Positions 9,142 to 19,782 of a stretch of DNA of 64,000 nt are shown in pieces. Under the pieces are notes generated by a model. That model was not told where the DNA came from. It did no database searches and saw only the letters and a program-made list of their open reading frames with translations. The DNA comes from Malaciobacter molluscorum LMG 25693 (GTDB taxonomy: Bacteria > Campylobacterota > Campylobacteria > Campylobacterales > Arcobacteraceae): assembly GCF_003544935.1 (NCBI RefSeq), contig NZ_CP032098.1, forward strand, positions 1,550,001 to 1,614,000. The letters run 5' to 3'. The first letter of the stretch is position 1, and every line of letters begins with the position of its first letter. The position numbers were made by a program, and so were the translations under genes.

Positions 9142-10106
9142 TATAAGAAAACTCCATTTTTTAAATAATATATAAATACATATAAAGTACAAATTGATAC
9201 AAAAATAGTATTAAAAATTATTGAGTATTTATATGTATAATCTAACTCTTTTTTTATAAGAGATTTTAGCATAAAGGAACTTATTGCATAAAAAACTCCT
9301 AAAAAAAGAGTCGTCCACAACACATAACCTATATAATAATACTCTTTTTGAAGCATACAAAAAGGACATTTATGTGTAGGCAACTCATAAATATAAGTTC
9401 CAAAAAACTCAACAACACTTAAATAAGAAATATATAAAAATAGTATATTTACAATAAATGATAAAAAAGATTGTTTTGAAATATTTGCCATTAAAGTTAA
9501 TAAATAAAATAAATAAAAAAGAATAATAAGTTTACTCGTATCTAAACCAAAAGGTAGTGTACTATTACCTTGTGTACCAAAAATAACTGTACAACAAAGC
9601 ACTAATTCATCCAAAGATATATTTGTAAAATATAATATATCTAAAATATATTCAATTAACGTTATTAAAAATACAAATATAAAAAAGTATAATTTTGTTT
9701 TTATATATGGATAATCCTTTTGTCTTAAATCTTCACTATTTATTATTATCCAAATAGAATTAAAAAATACTATAAATATTTTAAGAGCTAAAAGTTTTAT
9801 TCCATAATCATTTGCATTTATAACTCCTGCTGCACACATTGCTCCAGGAACTATATTTGATAAGTTATCAATAACATATGCAAAATAAGGAATTAAAGCA
9901 ATTTTCACAACTAATGCAAAAAAGATTATAAGCATAACTAAATATGATTTTTTTTCTAACCTATACTGTTTTGGTTTTGTTGAAGTAAAATCCCAATTTT
10001 TAATTATATCAATTGTAAAAAATAGTGCAAAAAACTCTAACAATATAATCAAAGTTTCACTTAATAGATATATTAAAACTTCAGTTGAAAGCAAAACTTC
10101 ATTCAT
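9141..10106 (-). CDS. polytopic membrane protein with HxCxxCM motif, function unknown
   Basis: 321 residues with about eight predicted membrane helices (roughly 8-34, 55-79, 103-123, 138-160, 191-208, 213-236, 257-284, 294-315). I do not recognise a named family. Possible ligand residues sit at membrane boundaries: Cys91 in PGAMCAAGV, the pair Cys171-Cys172, and HKCPFCMLQ (His245, Cys247, Cys250, Met251). The last resembles a thiol-redox or Cu(I) site. It overlaps the ABC ATPase upstream by one base and nosL downstream by one base, so all three are translationally coupled and probably act together. A copper or disulfide role is inference. Confidence 0.6.
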   Translation of the reverse strand: MNEVLLSTEVLIYLLSETLIILLEFFALFFTIDIIKNWDFTSTKPKQYRLEKKSYLVMLIIFFALVVKIALIPYFAYVIDNLSNIVPGAMCAAGVINANDYGIKLLALKIFIVFFNSIWIIINSEDLRQKDYPYIKTKLYFFIFVFLITLIEYILDILYFTNISLDELVLCCTVIFGTQGNSTLPFGLDTSKLIILFYLFYLLTLMANISKQSFLSFIVNILFLYISYLSVVEFFGTYIYELPTHKCPFCMLQKEYYYIGYVLWTTLFLGVFYAISSFMLKSLIKKELDYTYKYSIIFNTIFVSICTLYVFIYYLKNGVFL

Positions 10107-10774
10107 TATAAAATCTGTCCATTTTCCATGTATATTATTTTTGTTATTAGATTACTTTGCTCAAAAATAGAATCATGAGTAGCAATAATTACAGTTTTTG
10201 ATAACTTTTTAAAAATTTGTAATATTTTTAAAAATTTTAAACTATTTTGTTTATCCAGATTTGCAGTTGGTTCATCAAAAAGTAAAATATCAGCATCACA
10301 TACTAAAGCTCTTGCTATTGCAACTCTTTGTTTTTCTCCACCACTTAAATTAGATACTAATTCATCTTTTTTATGTTTTATGTTTGCAATATCTAAAACA
10401 TTTAAAATTTTTTCATCTAATTGTTTATTATTTAAATTTTGGGGAATTAAAGAAATCATGATATTTTGATAAACATTTAAAGAATTTATCAAATTAAAAT
10501 CTTGAAAAACATATCCTATTTTTTTATTTCGGAAATTTGAAGCATGTAAATCAGGCAACTTCGCAACATGTTCTTTATCTACTATAATATCACCACTTGT
10601 AGGCTTTTGTAAACTTGAAATAATAGATAAAAGTGTAGATTTTCCACTTCCACTTACACCTTTTAATAAAACTATTTCCTCTTTGTTAATTAAGAAATTA
10701 ATATTATTTAGAGCAATAAACTCATTTTTTTTATGTTGGTTATATATTTTATAAAGGTTTTTTACTTCTATCAT
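10106..10774 (-). CDS. LolD/MacB-type ABC transporter ATPase
   Basis: 222 residues, a single nucleotide-binding domain. Walker A is GVSGSGKSTLLS, the Q-loop is VFQDFNL, the signature is NLSGGEKQRVAIARAL, Walker B is ILLFDEPTANLD, and the switch His is in IATHDS. It is of the LolD/MacB subfamily, which works with FtsX-like permeases in moving lipoproteins or peptides or in periplasmic mechanotransmission rather than classic import. The start overlaps the permease stop by 4 nt (ATGA). Confidence 0.9.
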   Translation of the reverse strand: MIEVKNLYKIYNQHKKNEFIALNNINFLINKEEIVLLKGVSGSGKSTLLSIISSLQKPTSGDIIVDKEHVAKLPDLHASNFRNKKIGYVFQDFNLINSLNVYQNIMISLIPQNLNNKQLDEKILNVLDIANIKHKKDELVSNLSGGEKQRVAIARALVCDADILLFDEPTANLDKQNSLKFLKILQIFKKLSKTVIIATHDSIFEQSNLITKIIYMENGQIL

Positions 10775-11949
10775 TTTATACTCTTTATTACATCAACAGT
10801 TGCTATTTTCCAAACAGGAACTAAAATTACACATAAAAATGGAATTACAAAAAAAATAAATATTGTAATAATTGAACCTAAAGATACATATGGGGTAAAT
10901 TCATATGATATATCTAAATTTGAATATCCTAAAAATATATTTATTAAAAATGGTGCTTTTACTAAAAATACATAAATAAAAGCAAAAATAATTCCAAAAC
11001 TAAAAGAAAAAAATGCAACTAAAAAGTTTTCTAATACTTTCAATTTTAAAATATCTTTTATACTCCATCCAACTGCTTTTAATATAGCAATTTCTTTTTT
11101 ATCACTTGAATTTATCATCGAATATCTTTGATAAAGTATTAATAAAAAAGTAAGAATTACTACAATATACAAAATTAAAAATAATCCACCTTTATAGTTA
11201 AATAGATTTAAAAAATGCGATTTCACATCTTTTTTAGATAAAACTCTTAAGTTATCATCTAATAATATTAATTGCACTTTTATATTTTCTTTTTCTAACT
11301 CATTTGGCACATTTAAAGCAATATCTGTTGCTTTAAACTCCCCAATACCTAGAATAATCTTTGCTAACTCTTTTGGCATAATTATCATATCATTTGATAA
11401 AAGAGAAGTTTTTGCATCTAAACTATCATAAATCTCTACTTCTACTGATTCGCCCAATGCTGTTGTAAAAAAATAGCTATTGTCATATTTGTATTTATCA
11501 AAAAGTTTTTTTACTCCATTACCTATAATCATATACTCTTTTTGTAAAAACTTCTTCATATCAAGATTTTTGATTAAAACAGATAGATTTTTATTATTTT
11601 GTTCTTCAAAAAAATCCACACCAACAATAGTAAAACTTTGTTTTAAAGCTTTAAAATAGTATTTTCCATAAACTCTTGTAGTTACTTTATTTACTCCAAG
11701 AATAGATTCTATTTTATCTACTAAATTGGTATTAATATCTATAACTTGCCCTGCTTTCATTTTTTGAACAATAAAATCAGGTTGAGAATCAATTGAATTT
11801 AAAACATCTTTAGAAATAGAATTAGAAATAAAATTCACACTTGCAAGAATAAATACTAATATTGTTGAGATTATAAAAATTGAGATGTGTTTACTTTTAT
11901 GTGTAAAAAGAAGTAAAAATAAAAAATTATAAAAAGACTTATTGAACAT
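10771..11949 (-). CDS. FtsX/MacB-type ABC transporter permease
   Basis: 392 residues with the MacB layout: one N-terminal membrane helix (about 22-45), a large periplasmic domain (about 46-260), then three C-terminal helices (about 263-285, 312-338, 355-385). The cytoplasmic coupling segment KKEIAILKAVGWSIKDILKLK is characteristic. Pairs with the ATPase at 10106. With NosL downstream, the pair may move or energise a copper-handling step; that is inference. It overlaps the small membrane protein upstream by 11 nt. Confidence 0.85.
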   Translation of the reverse strand: MFNKSFYNFLFLLLFTHKSKHISIFIISTILVFILASVNFISNSISKDVLNSIDSQPDFIVQKMKAGQVIDINTNLVDKIESILGVNKVTTRVYGKYYFKALKQSFTIVGVDFFEEQNNKNLSVLIKNLDMKKFLQKEYMIIGNGVKKLFDKYKYDNSYFFTTALGESVEVEIYDSLDAKTSLLSNDMIIMPKELAKIILGIGEFKATDIALNVPNELEKENIKVQLILLDDNLRVLSKKDVKSHFLNLFNYKGGLFLILYIVVILTFLLILYQRYSMINSSDKKEIAILKAVGWSIKDILKLKVLENFLVAFFSFSFGIIFAFIYVFLVKAPFLINIFLGYSNLDISYEFTPYVSLGSIITIFIFFVIPFLCVILVPVWKIATVDVIKSIK

Positions 11950-12184
11950 ATATAAAATCCCTATGTGTTGTCTGTTTATTAAATAAATAAGCTCTATTTT
12001 GTATTTGATTACTATCTTCTTGATAACTATTTGAAAAGTAAATATTTAAATTCTTTGTTAAATTTGTTATGGCATTTAGTTGATTTTGTTTTGATTGATT
12101 ATTGTAATTATATGAGTAATAAAAAATAAAAGAAAACCCTAAGAATATAGTAAAAAATATAATAAAAAAAACTTTATAAATCAT
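11939..12184 (-). CDS. small single-TM membrane protein, function unknown
   Basis: 81 residues: one N-terminal hydrophobic segment (about 3-25) followed by a polar, Asn/Gln-rich periplasmic tail. No family recognised. It is the first gene of the nosL/ABC operon and overlaps the permease by 11 nt, which supports it as a real gene. It could be a small accessory subunit of the transporter. Confidence 0.55.
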   Translation of the reverse strand: MIYKVFFIIFFTIFLGFSFIFYYSYNYNNQSKQNQLNAITNLTKNLNIYFSNSYQEDSNQIQNRAYLFNKQTTHRDFIYVQ

Positions 12185-12210
12185 ATTGTTATCTTATTTA
12201 AAAATTAGTA

Positions 12211-12239
12211 AAAAAAAGCTTCACTTATAAAAGTGAAGC
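12211..12239 (-). terminator. terminator hairpin inside the leader of the nosL/ABC operon (possible attenuator)
   Basis: A perfect 9-bp stem, GCTTCACTT (12218-12226) and AAGTGAAGC (12231-12239), with a 4-nt loop. Read on the minus strand it is followed by seven T residues (12217-12211), a textbook intrinsic terminator. It lies between the predicted promoter (-10 at 12286-12291) and the first gene (12184), and no other minus-strand gene ends here. Confidence 0.75.
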
Positions 12240-12285
12240 AATCTTGATATATAAAAAAGTAGTAGTATCTATTTATTCTTAAAAA

Positions 12286-12317
12286 ATTATACACACACAA
12301 TGTTAAGTAAGTGTTAA
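12286..12317 (-). promoter_or_regulatory. promoter and direct-repeat operator of the nosL/ABC operon
   Basis: On the minus strand an extended -10, TGTGTATAAT, has its hexamer at 12291-12286, predicting a start near 12279. Upstream, GTTAA occurs on the plus strand at 12302-12306 and again at 12313-12317, an 11-bp period that overlaps the -35 position. That layout suits a response-regulator-type activator. Confidence 0.5.
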
Positions 12318-12352
12318 TTTTGTTTTTTAAACTTCTTTTTTTGTGAAATTAT

Positions 12353-12358
12353 TATAAT
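12353..12358 (+). promoter_or_regulatory. -10 box of the HAD phosphatase gene
   Basis: TATAAT 30 bp upstream of the ATG at 12388, on the opposite strand from the nosL operon promoter, so the two genes are transcribed divergently. Confidence 0.5.
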
Positions 12359-12387
12359 ATAGGCAAAAATAACAATAAAGAGTAAAA

Positions 12388-13011
12388 ATGAGATTAATTA
12401 TGTTTGATATGGATGGAACTTTAGTAAATAGTTCTTTTGCCATTACAAATACAATAAACTATGTAAGAGAAAATATTGGATTAAATAAATTAGAATCAAA
12501 ATTTATACTAGAAAACCTTAATAACCCTTCTATTAATTCTGCTGAATTTTTTTATGAAACTCCTGAATTTACAGAAGAACAAGTAATATTATTTGAAGAG
12601 TATTATAATAAACACTGTATAAGTGATTTAGAATTATATGATGGAATAGAAAAATTAATCAATGATTTAAAAAATGATTTTATACTTGCAGTTGCAACAA
12701 ATTCAAATTCGACTTATGCTAAAAAAATGCTAGAACACGTTGGTATTGCACAACATTTTCCTACAATATTAGGGTATGATAATGTTTCAAATCCAAAACC
12801 TCACCCAGAAATGATTGAAAAAATACTTAATAAACATAATATTTTAAATATTAATGCACAAATGATAGGAGATAGTCATAAAGATACTATGGCTGCAACA
12901 AAAGCTGGAGTTGATTCATTATTAGTTAACTGGGGATTTACAGATCATAAAGAAGATGCAATTCAAACAATACAAGAACTAGAACAGAAAATAATAGAAA
13001 AATTTAATTAA
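12388..13011 (+). CDS. HAD-family phosphatase, phosphoglycolate phosphatase-like
   Basis: 207 residues with all four HAD motifs: nucleophile Asp in MFDMDGTLVNS, ATNSN, the Lys in NPKPHPEM, and MIGDSHKDTMAATKAG. The helical cap inserted after motif I places it with the Gph/PGMB-type C1-cap phosphatases. The substrate cannot be read from sequence; phosphoglycolate or another small sugar phosphate is likely. Monocistronic, with its own -10. Confidence 0.8.
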   Translation: MRLIMFDMDGTLVNSSFAITNTINYVRENIGLNKLESKFILENLNNPSINSAEFFYETPEFTEEQVILFEEYYNKHCISDLELYDGIEKLINDLKNDFILAVATNSNSTYAKKMLEHVGIAQHFPTILGYDNVSNPKPHPEMIEKILNKHNILNINAQMIGDSHKDTMAATKAGVDSLLVNWGFTDHKEDAIQTIQELEQKIIEKFN

Positions 13012-13370
13012 TTTATATTTTTCTAACACTTTTTTATGAGTTAAATATTAAAATTTCTTTTCATTAACAACATTCTCATATTAAAATTATTTTTAAATAA
13101 AAATCATTAAAATTATAAATATAAAAAAATAACAATTCAAAATATATTAAATTATTAATTTCAATTAAAATGTCAAATTAATGTATAAAAAAACATTTAA
13201 ACAATTATTTTATGGAAAGTAGTTATTGTATTTAATTTTATTTAAAGAATAAATGACACTATATATATGAGTTTTATATTAAAATAAAATTCCTTAAATT
13301 ATAAATTCTCATAATAAAGTTATATTTTAATTATATTTCTGCTACAATTCTTTAAAATTTGGGAGGGATT
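13012..13370. other. AT-rich non-coding stretch upstream of the first chemoreceptor
   Basis: About 360 bp, extremely AT-rich, with no plausible ORF or RNA gene. Near its right end TACAAT (13343-13348, in TGCTACAAT) is a likely extended -10, and GGGAGGG at 13361-13367 is the ribosome-binding site of the receptor gene. I see nothing else. Confidence 0.5.
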
Positions 13371-15338
<1,968 letters not shown>

Positions 15339-15386
15339 AGTTCTCTCCATTATCTTATTAACTACATAAATTCTTATAAAAACTTA

Positions 15387-17327
15387 TTATTCAATAAATT
15401 TTTTTTCTTCTACATCCTCTAAAATTTTACTAGCAATTTTTTCTGTTTCAATTGCTATATCATTTGTTTGATTTGCTACACTTGCATTCTTTTGTGTTTG
15501 TTGATCTAAATCATTAATTGTATCATTGATTTGTTCTATTCCTGTTCTTTGTTCTTTACTTGAAACTTCAACATCACTAATTAATCTTAGTGTTTCATCA
15601 ATATTTGATTTTAATTCATTATACCCTTTTATCATCTCTGAAGATATTGATTTACCTTCATTTGCTCCTAATGTTGCATTTTCTACAAGTTCTTTGATCT
15701 CTTTTGCAGCTTCTGCACTTCTTGAAGCTAGGTTTCGCACTTCAGCTGCAACTACTGCAAATCCTTTTCCTGCTTCACCTGCTGTTGCTGCTTCTACTGC
15801 TGCATTTAAACTTAAAATATTTGTTTGGAATGCTATTTGATCAATTACTGTTATTGCTTCTGCAATGGCTTGTGTTTGTTCATTTATACTATCCATTGAT
15901 ACACTTGTTTTATTTGCTAAACTTTCACCTAAATCAACAGAAGAAGATACTTTATTAGCAACTTGAACCATTTTTGAAATATTTTCAGAATTACTTACAA
16001 CATTTGAAGTTATCTCTTCTAATGCTGCTGCTGTTTCTTCTAAACTTGAAGCTGATTCATTTGATGCTGTATTTAAAATAGTTACTGTATTTAATAAATT
16101 ATGTGAATTTTCTCTTAAATTAATTCCACTTTTTTTATTTTGAACTAACATATCATTAATTGTATCAGCTAAAGAATTTAAAGCTCTTGCAACTTGTCCT
16201 GTTGGATTATGTAATCTATAAGTAAAATTCATATTTTGAAACTCATTAAGTGCTTTTTCCACTTCATCGAAATTATCATTAACATTATCAGAAATAGACT
16301 GAAGCATTTTATTTAGATTAACTTTTAATTCTTCTAAACTTTTATTTTTTGTCTTAAATTCAACTCTGTTTTTTACATGTCCATTATTAACTTCTGAAAC
16401 AATTTGTTTTACATTTTCAATTAACTTATTATCATCTTCTATAAGTTTATTTGTTTGTTCAATATTTGTATTTATAAGATTAGCCATATGACCAATTTCA
16501 TCATTTGTATTTAAAGAAATTTTTTCAACAGAGTCTTTTTCTTTATTTAAATATTTAAAAAAGTCTAATAATCCAGTTTGAAAAATACTTAAAGGCTTTG
16601 ATATTTGACTATTAATAAAAAATATTACTAATATAGAAATTAATACAATTACTATTAAAGAAATAAAAACAATACCAATAATTGTTGAATCAATTCTATC
16701 TTTTGCATCTTTTTTCATCAATTCAATATTTGCATCAATTTCATCAGTATATGCACCTGTTCCTACCATCCAATTCCATGGCTCAAAACTCATTGCATAA
16801 CCAAGTTTATCATAAGATTTAGTGCTTCCTGGTTTTTGATAATCAAAAACAACTAATCCACCACCATTTTTGGCAGCTTTAATCAATTCTTTAATTTGAT
16901 AAACACCATTTTTACTTTTCAAATTTATTAAATTTTTACCTACTAAACTAGGTTTAACACCTAAAGATAAAACGGTACCTTCATAATCATAAACATAAAA
17001 ATATCCACTTTTTGCATATCTTAATTTTGATATTTCATTTAATGCTTCTTGTTTTAATTTTTTTTCTAAAGCTTGAGTTTGTTCTTTTGTTTCTAATTGT
17101 GAAAACTTACTATATTGAGTATTAATAACACTTAAGGCAAGTTCTGTGAAAGATTTCAATTCTCTTTCTGCAGCTTTATAAGCTCTTTTTTTATAATCTG
17201 AAATATTGTTATTTGCTAAATCATTGATCTCATATATAGATTTTGTAGAGATTGCAATAGCAACAATAAAAACAACTACAATTGTAAAAGCTAATAACTT
17301 ACCTTTTATTGAAAATTTATTTTTCAT
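15387..17327 (-). CDS. methyl-accepting chemotaxis protein with single Cache sensor domain
   Basis: 646 residues. TM1 (about 10-28), a periplasmic sCache_2-type sensor (about 40-205; motifs [19 protein letters not shown] and [18 protein letters not shown]), TM2 (about 212-236), HAMP, a second HAMP-like linker, and the signalling domain. Such sensors usually bind small organic acids; the ligand here is unknown. It ends EEKKFIE and lacks the aromatic pentapeptide of its neighbour. The ribosome-binding site AAGGGAAG lies just upstream of the ATG. Convergent with the other receptor and sharing a 128-bp perfect repeat with it. Confidence 0.92.
   Translation of the reverse strand: MKNKFSIKGKLLAFTIVVVFIVAIAISTKSIYEINDLANNNISDYKKRAYKAAERELKSFTELALSVINTQYSKFSQLETKEQTQALEKKLKQEALNEISKLRYAKSGYFYVYDYEGTVLSLGVKPSLVGKNLINLKSKNGVYQIKELIKAAKNGGGLVVFDYQKPGSTKSYDKLGYAMSFEPWNWMVGTGAYTDEIDANIELMKKDAKDRIDSTIIGIVFISLIVIVLISILVIFFINSQISKPLSIFQTGLLDFFKYLNKEKDSVEKISLNTNDEIGHMANLINTNIEQTNKLIEDDNKLIENVKQIVSEVNNGHVKNRVEFKTKNKSLEELKVNLNKMLQSISDNVNDNFDEVEKALNEFQNMNFTYRLHNPTGQVARALNSLADTINDMLVQNKKSGINLRENSHNLLNTVTILNTASNESASSLEETAAALEEITSNVVSNSENISKMVQVANKVSSSVDLGESLANKTSVSMDSINEQTQAIAEAITVIDQIAFQTNILSLNAAVEAATAGEAGKGFAVVAAEVRNLASRSAEAAKEIKELVENATLGANEGKSISSEMIKGYNELKSNIDETLRLISDVEVSSKEQRTGIEQINDTINDLDQQTQKNASVANQTNDIAIETEKIASKILEDVEEKKFIE
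15733..15860 (-). repeat. 128-bp inverted repeat, copy 2 (partner at 14748-14875)
   Basis: Second copy, within the minus-strand receptor gene; see the copy at 14748. Identity extends to synonymous positions, unlike the rest of the two genes. Confidence 0.9.
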
Positions 17328-17668
17328 ATTTTCTTCCCTTAATTTTCTAAATTTTAATTATTTTTTAATAATCTTATAATATATACTATTAAAACTTAAT
17401 AATTTATTCTAAACTTTAAATAGTTATTTTTAAATAATTATAAAAAATCTCTTATTATTTATTTTCTATTAGCTATAAAATAAGAATAATTTTTCTTATA
17501 AATATTTACTAAAATAAGCTATAATTATAACTAATTAAAAAAATATATTTACTTTATTGATAATATTATTACTTATATATAATCATTACTTTTTTATTAT
17601 TTTCTTAAATATTTTATTATTTATTTAGTTATATTTTATTAAAATTTCATTATTCAAAAGGAGAATAT
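17328..17668. other. AT-rich divergent spacer between chemoreceptor and cupin gene
   Basis: About 340 bp with no ORF, RNA gene or clear repeat. It must hold the promoters of both flanking genes; many TATAAT-like strings prevent a confident choice. AAGGAG precedes the cupin ATG. Confidence 0.5.
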
Positions 17669-18094
17669 ATGAAAAAAATTACGTTATTAATTTTGTTATC
17701 TTTATTCCAATATGCTTTTGCACATGGAACAGATAAAGGAATAAAAGTAGAAACAGTTGTTAAGGCAACTAAAAGTTGGAATGGAGATAAACTACCAGAC
17801 TATACAAAAGGTAAACCTCAAATTACTATTTTAAAAATCACTATTGCACCACATACAAAATTACCTTGGCATAAACATCCTTATATAAATGCGGGAGTAT
17901 TATTAAAAGGTCATTTAACTGTACATAGTGCAAATAATAAAGTATTAAAAATGAAAGCTGGTGATCCAATTGTTGAACTAGTAAATAAATCTCATTATGG
18001 TATTAATGAATATGATGAACCAGCAGTTATAATGGTTTTTTATGCAGGTGAACTTAATAAACCTGTGACTGTACTTGATAAAACAAGAAAATAA
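17669..18094 (+). CDS. periplasmic cupin-domain protein
   Basis: 141 residues with a clear signal peptide (KKITLLILLSLFQYAFA, cleavage before HGTDK). The cupin core is PWHKHPYINAGVLLKGHLTV and then AGDPIVELVNKSHYGINEYD, giving possible metal ligands His in HKH and the later His. A secreted single-domain cupin; small-molecule binding or a dioxygenase-like role is possible but unproven. Stands alone, followed by a strong hairpin. Confidence 0.75.
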   Translation: MKKITLLILLSLFQYAFAHGTDKGIKVETVVKATKSWNGDKLPDYTKGKPQITILKITIAPHTKLPWHKHPYINAGVLLKGHLTVHSANNKVLKMKAGDPIVELVNKSHYGINEYDEPAVIMVFYAGELNKPVTVLDKTRK

Positions 18095-18101
18095 TTTTTT
18101 G

Positions 18102-18142
18102 ACTTTGTATATTTTTCTATAAATATGAAAAATATACAAAGT
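18102..18142. terminator. bidirectional terminator between cupin and histidine kinase genes
   Basis: A perfect 16-bp inverted repeat: ACTTTGTATATTTTTC (18102-18117) and its complement at 18127-18142, with a 9-nt loop. Located between convergent genes. Confidence 0.75.
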
Positions 18143-18166
18143 AACTTAAACTTAAAATGATTTATT

Positions 18167-19039
18167 TTAGAGAAGTTGTTTTTTTAAATTTAGTTCTACT
18201 CTTGTAGCATTTTCTAAAGGAATTATATTTATAACTATTTTATTTTTATCACAAAAATCTTTTACTATGTTAAGTCCTAAGCCAAAACCATTTTGAGAAC
18301 TATCTTCTTGAAAAAATCTATCAAATAAATAAAAAAGATGTTTTGTATCTATACTTTTTCCACTATTTTCTATATAAAGTATTGAATTATTATCTATTCC
18401 TATATTTATATATCCATTTTTTTTATTATATTTAATTGCATTTGATAATAAATTATCAATAACTTTTGTAAATCCATTTTTATCACTTTTAATAACTAAT
18501 TGTGAATTTACTTCTTTATTAATAGAAATATTTTCATTTTGTCTTATATCTTCAATTTTATCTAAACTATGTTCTATAATTTCATCTAAATGAAATGAAT
18601 CATTTTCTATATGATCAATCTCTTTTTTTATACTATATTCCATATCTTCATAAAGTTTAAGTAGATCATTTGAAGCTTTTGCTATTCTTTCTAATCTTTT
18701 TAATGCTTTTTCATCTGATATTTTTCTTTGTAACATTTGCGTATTTAGAATAATAGTAGAAACAGGAATATTTAATTCATGTATCGTCTCTTTTACTGTC
18801 TTAGTTAAATTTTCATTACTTTTAAATAGAGGATTTAAAATACTTTTACTTAAAAATAAAAAGAGTAAAAGAGCAAAAAATACCAAAGGTAAAACTATAA
18901 AAAGAAAATTGTCTTTATTTAATCCAAAATAAGTAATCAATACATAATTAAAAAACAAAACTAATACATTTACGAATACAAATATAATTGATAAAGAGAT
19001 TAAAAAATCTTTTGCTTTAGAGTTCAAGTTTATATCCAA
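18167..19039 (-). CDS. sensor histidine kinase without a periplasmic sensor domain
   Basis: 290 residues. Two membrane helices (about 14-36 and 43-63) joined by only a few residues, so sensing must be in the membrane or by a partner. The H-box is KETIHELNIPVST, followed by the N-box DNLLSNAIKYN and G-box NGFGLGLNIVKDF. Autophosphorylates and passes phosphate to the regulator at 19017. The start is TTG at 19039 or possibly a second TTG four codons later, which is better spaced from the GGAT upstream; both overlap the regulator gene, so the pair is coupled. Confidence 0.88.
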   Translation of the reverse strand: MDINLNSKAKDFLISLSIIFVFVNVLVLFFNYVLITYFGLNKDNFLFIVLPLVFFALLLFLFLSKSILNPLFKSNENLTKTVKETIHELNIPVSTIILNTQMLQRKISDEKALKRLERIAKASNDLLKLYEDMEYSIKKEIDHIENDSFHLDEIIEHSLDKIEDIRQNENISINKEVNSQLVIKSDKNGFTKVIDNLLSNAIKYNKKNGYINIGIDNNSILYIENSGKSIDTKHLFYLFDRFFQEDSSQNGFGLGLNIVKDFCDKNKIVINIIPLENATRVELNLKKQLL

Positions 19040-19676
19040 TTCCTTTTATATTTTTTATCTTATCTTTTCCTATGATTTTTTTTAAATTATTTATATATAC
19101 TCTAATTGAACCTTCACTATATTCTTCACTTGTAGTCCATAATTTAGAAATAATCATGTCTTTTGTTACAATTGAATCTTTTTGTTCTAAAAACAACTCT
19201 AATAAAAATACAATTTTTATAGGTATATTTAAATCTTCACCATTATTATAAACTCTTTTTGTAGAAGGATTAAAAATAATACTATCAGAAATATTTATCT
19301 CTTTTAATATTTTTCCACATCTTTTTAAAATAGATTTTATTCTTAAATTTAACTCATTTAAATCAACTGGCTTTTTTATATAATCATCACAACCACAAGA
19401 GAAGCCATTTTCCAATGTTTGTTTATCTTTATATGAAGTAAGATATATTGCTGGTGTTTCATCTCCACTTTCTCTTAATTGAGATAAAAGTTCTAATCCA
19501 TTAATTTTAGGAACATTTATATCTAATAAGTAAAGATCATAATTATTTTCATAATTCAAATCAAGTGCTTTTTGTCCATCAGAGGCAATATCCACATAAT
19601 AGTCTTCTTCTTCTAAAAAATCTTCTAATGTTTGAGCAAAAAGCTCATCATCTTCCAAAACTAAAATTTTATTCAT
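19017..19676 (-). CDS. OmpR-family response regulator
   Basis: 219 residues. Receiver domain (1 to about 120) with the acidic pair in VLEDDELF, the phospho-acceptor Asp in YLLDINVPKING, and the Lys in DDYIKKPVD. The C-terminal winged helix (about 130-219) ends with IRVYINNLKKIIGKDKIKNIKGIGYKLEL-type recognition and wing elements. First gene of the kinase pair. Divergent from the Na/Pi transporter at 19783, which may be a target; that is inference from position. Confidence 0.92.
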   Translation of the reverse strand: MNKILVLEDDELFAQTLEDFLEEEDYYVDIASDGQKALDLNYENNYDLYLLDINVPKINGLELLSQLRESGDETPAIYLTSYKDKQTLENGFSCGCDDYIKKPVDLNELNLRIKSILKRCGKILKEINISDSIIFNPSTKRVYNNGEDLNIPIKIVFLLELFLEQKDSIVTKDMIISKLWTTSEEYSEGSIRVYINNLKKIIGKDKIKNIKGIGYKLEL

Positions 19677-19743
19677 TGTTACTTTCTTTAAAAAAATATT
19701 AATAATTTTATCAAAACAAGACTTATTTAATAAAATTTATTGT

Positions 19744-19749
19744 TATAAT
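19744..19749 (+). promoter_or_regulatory. -10 box of the Na/Pi transporter gene
   Basis: TATAAT placing the transcript start near 19756. This makes the TTG at 19768 an unlikely start and supports the ATG at 19783 with TAGGAA just upstream. Confidence 0.5.
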
Positions 19750-19782
19750 ATATGGATAAACTAGATTTTGTTAGGAATATAC

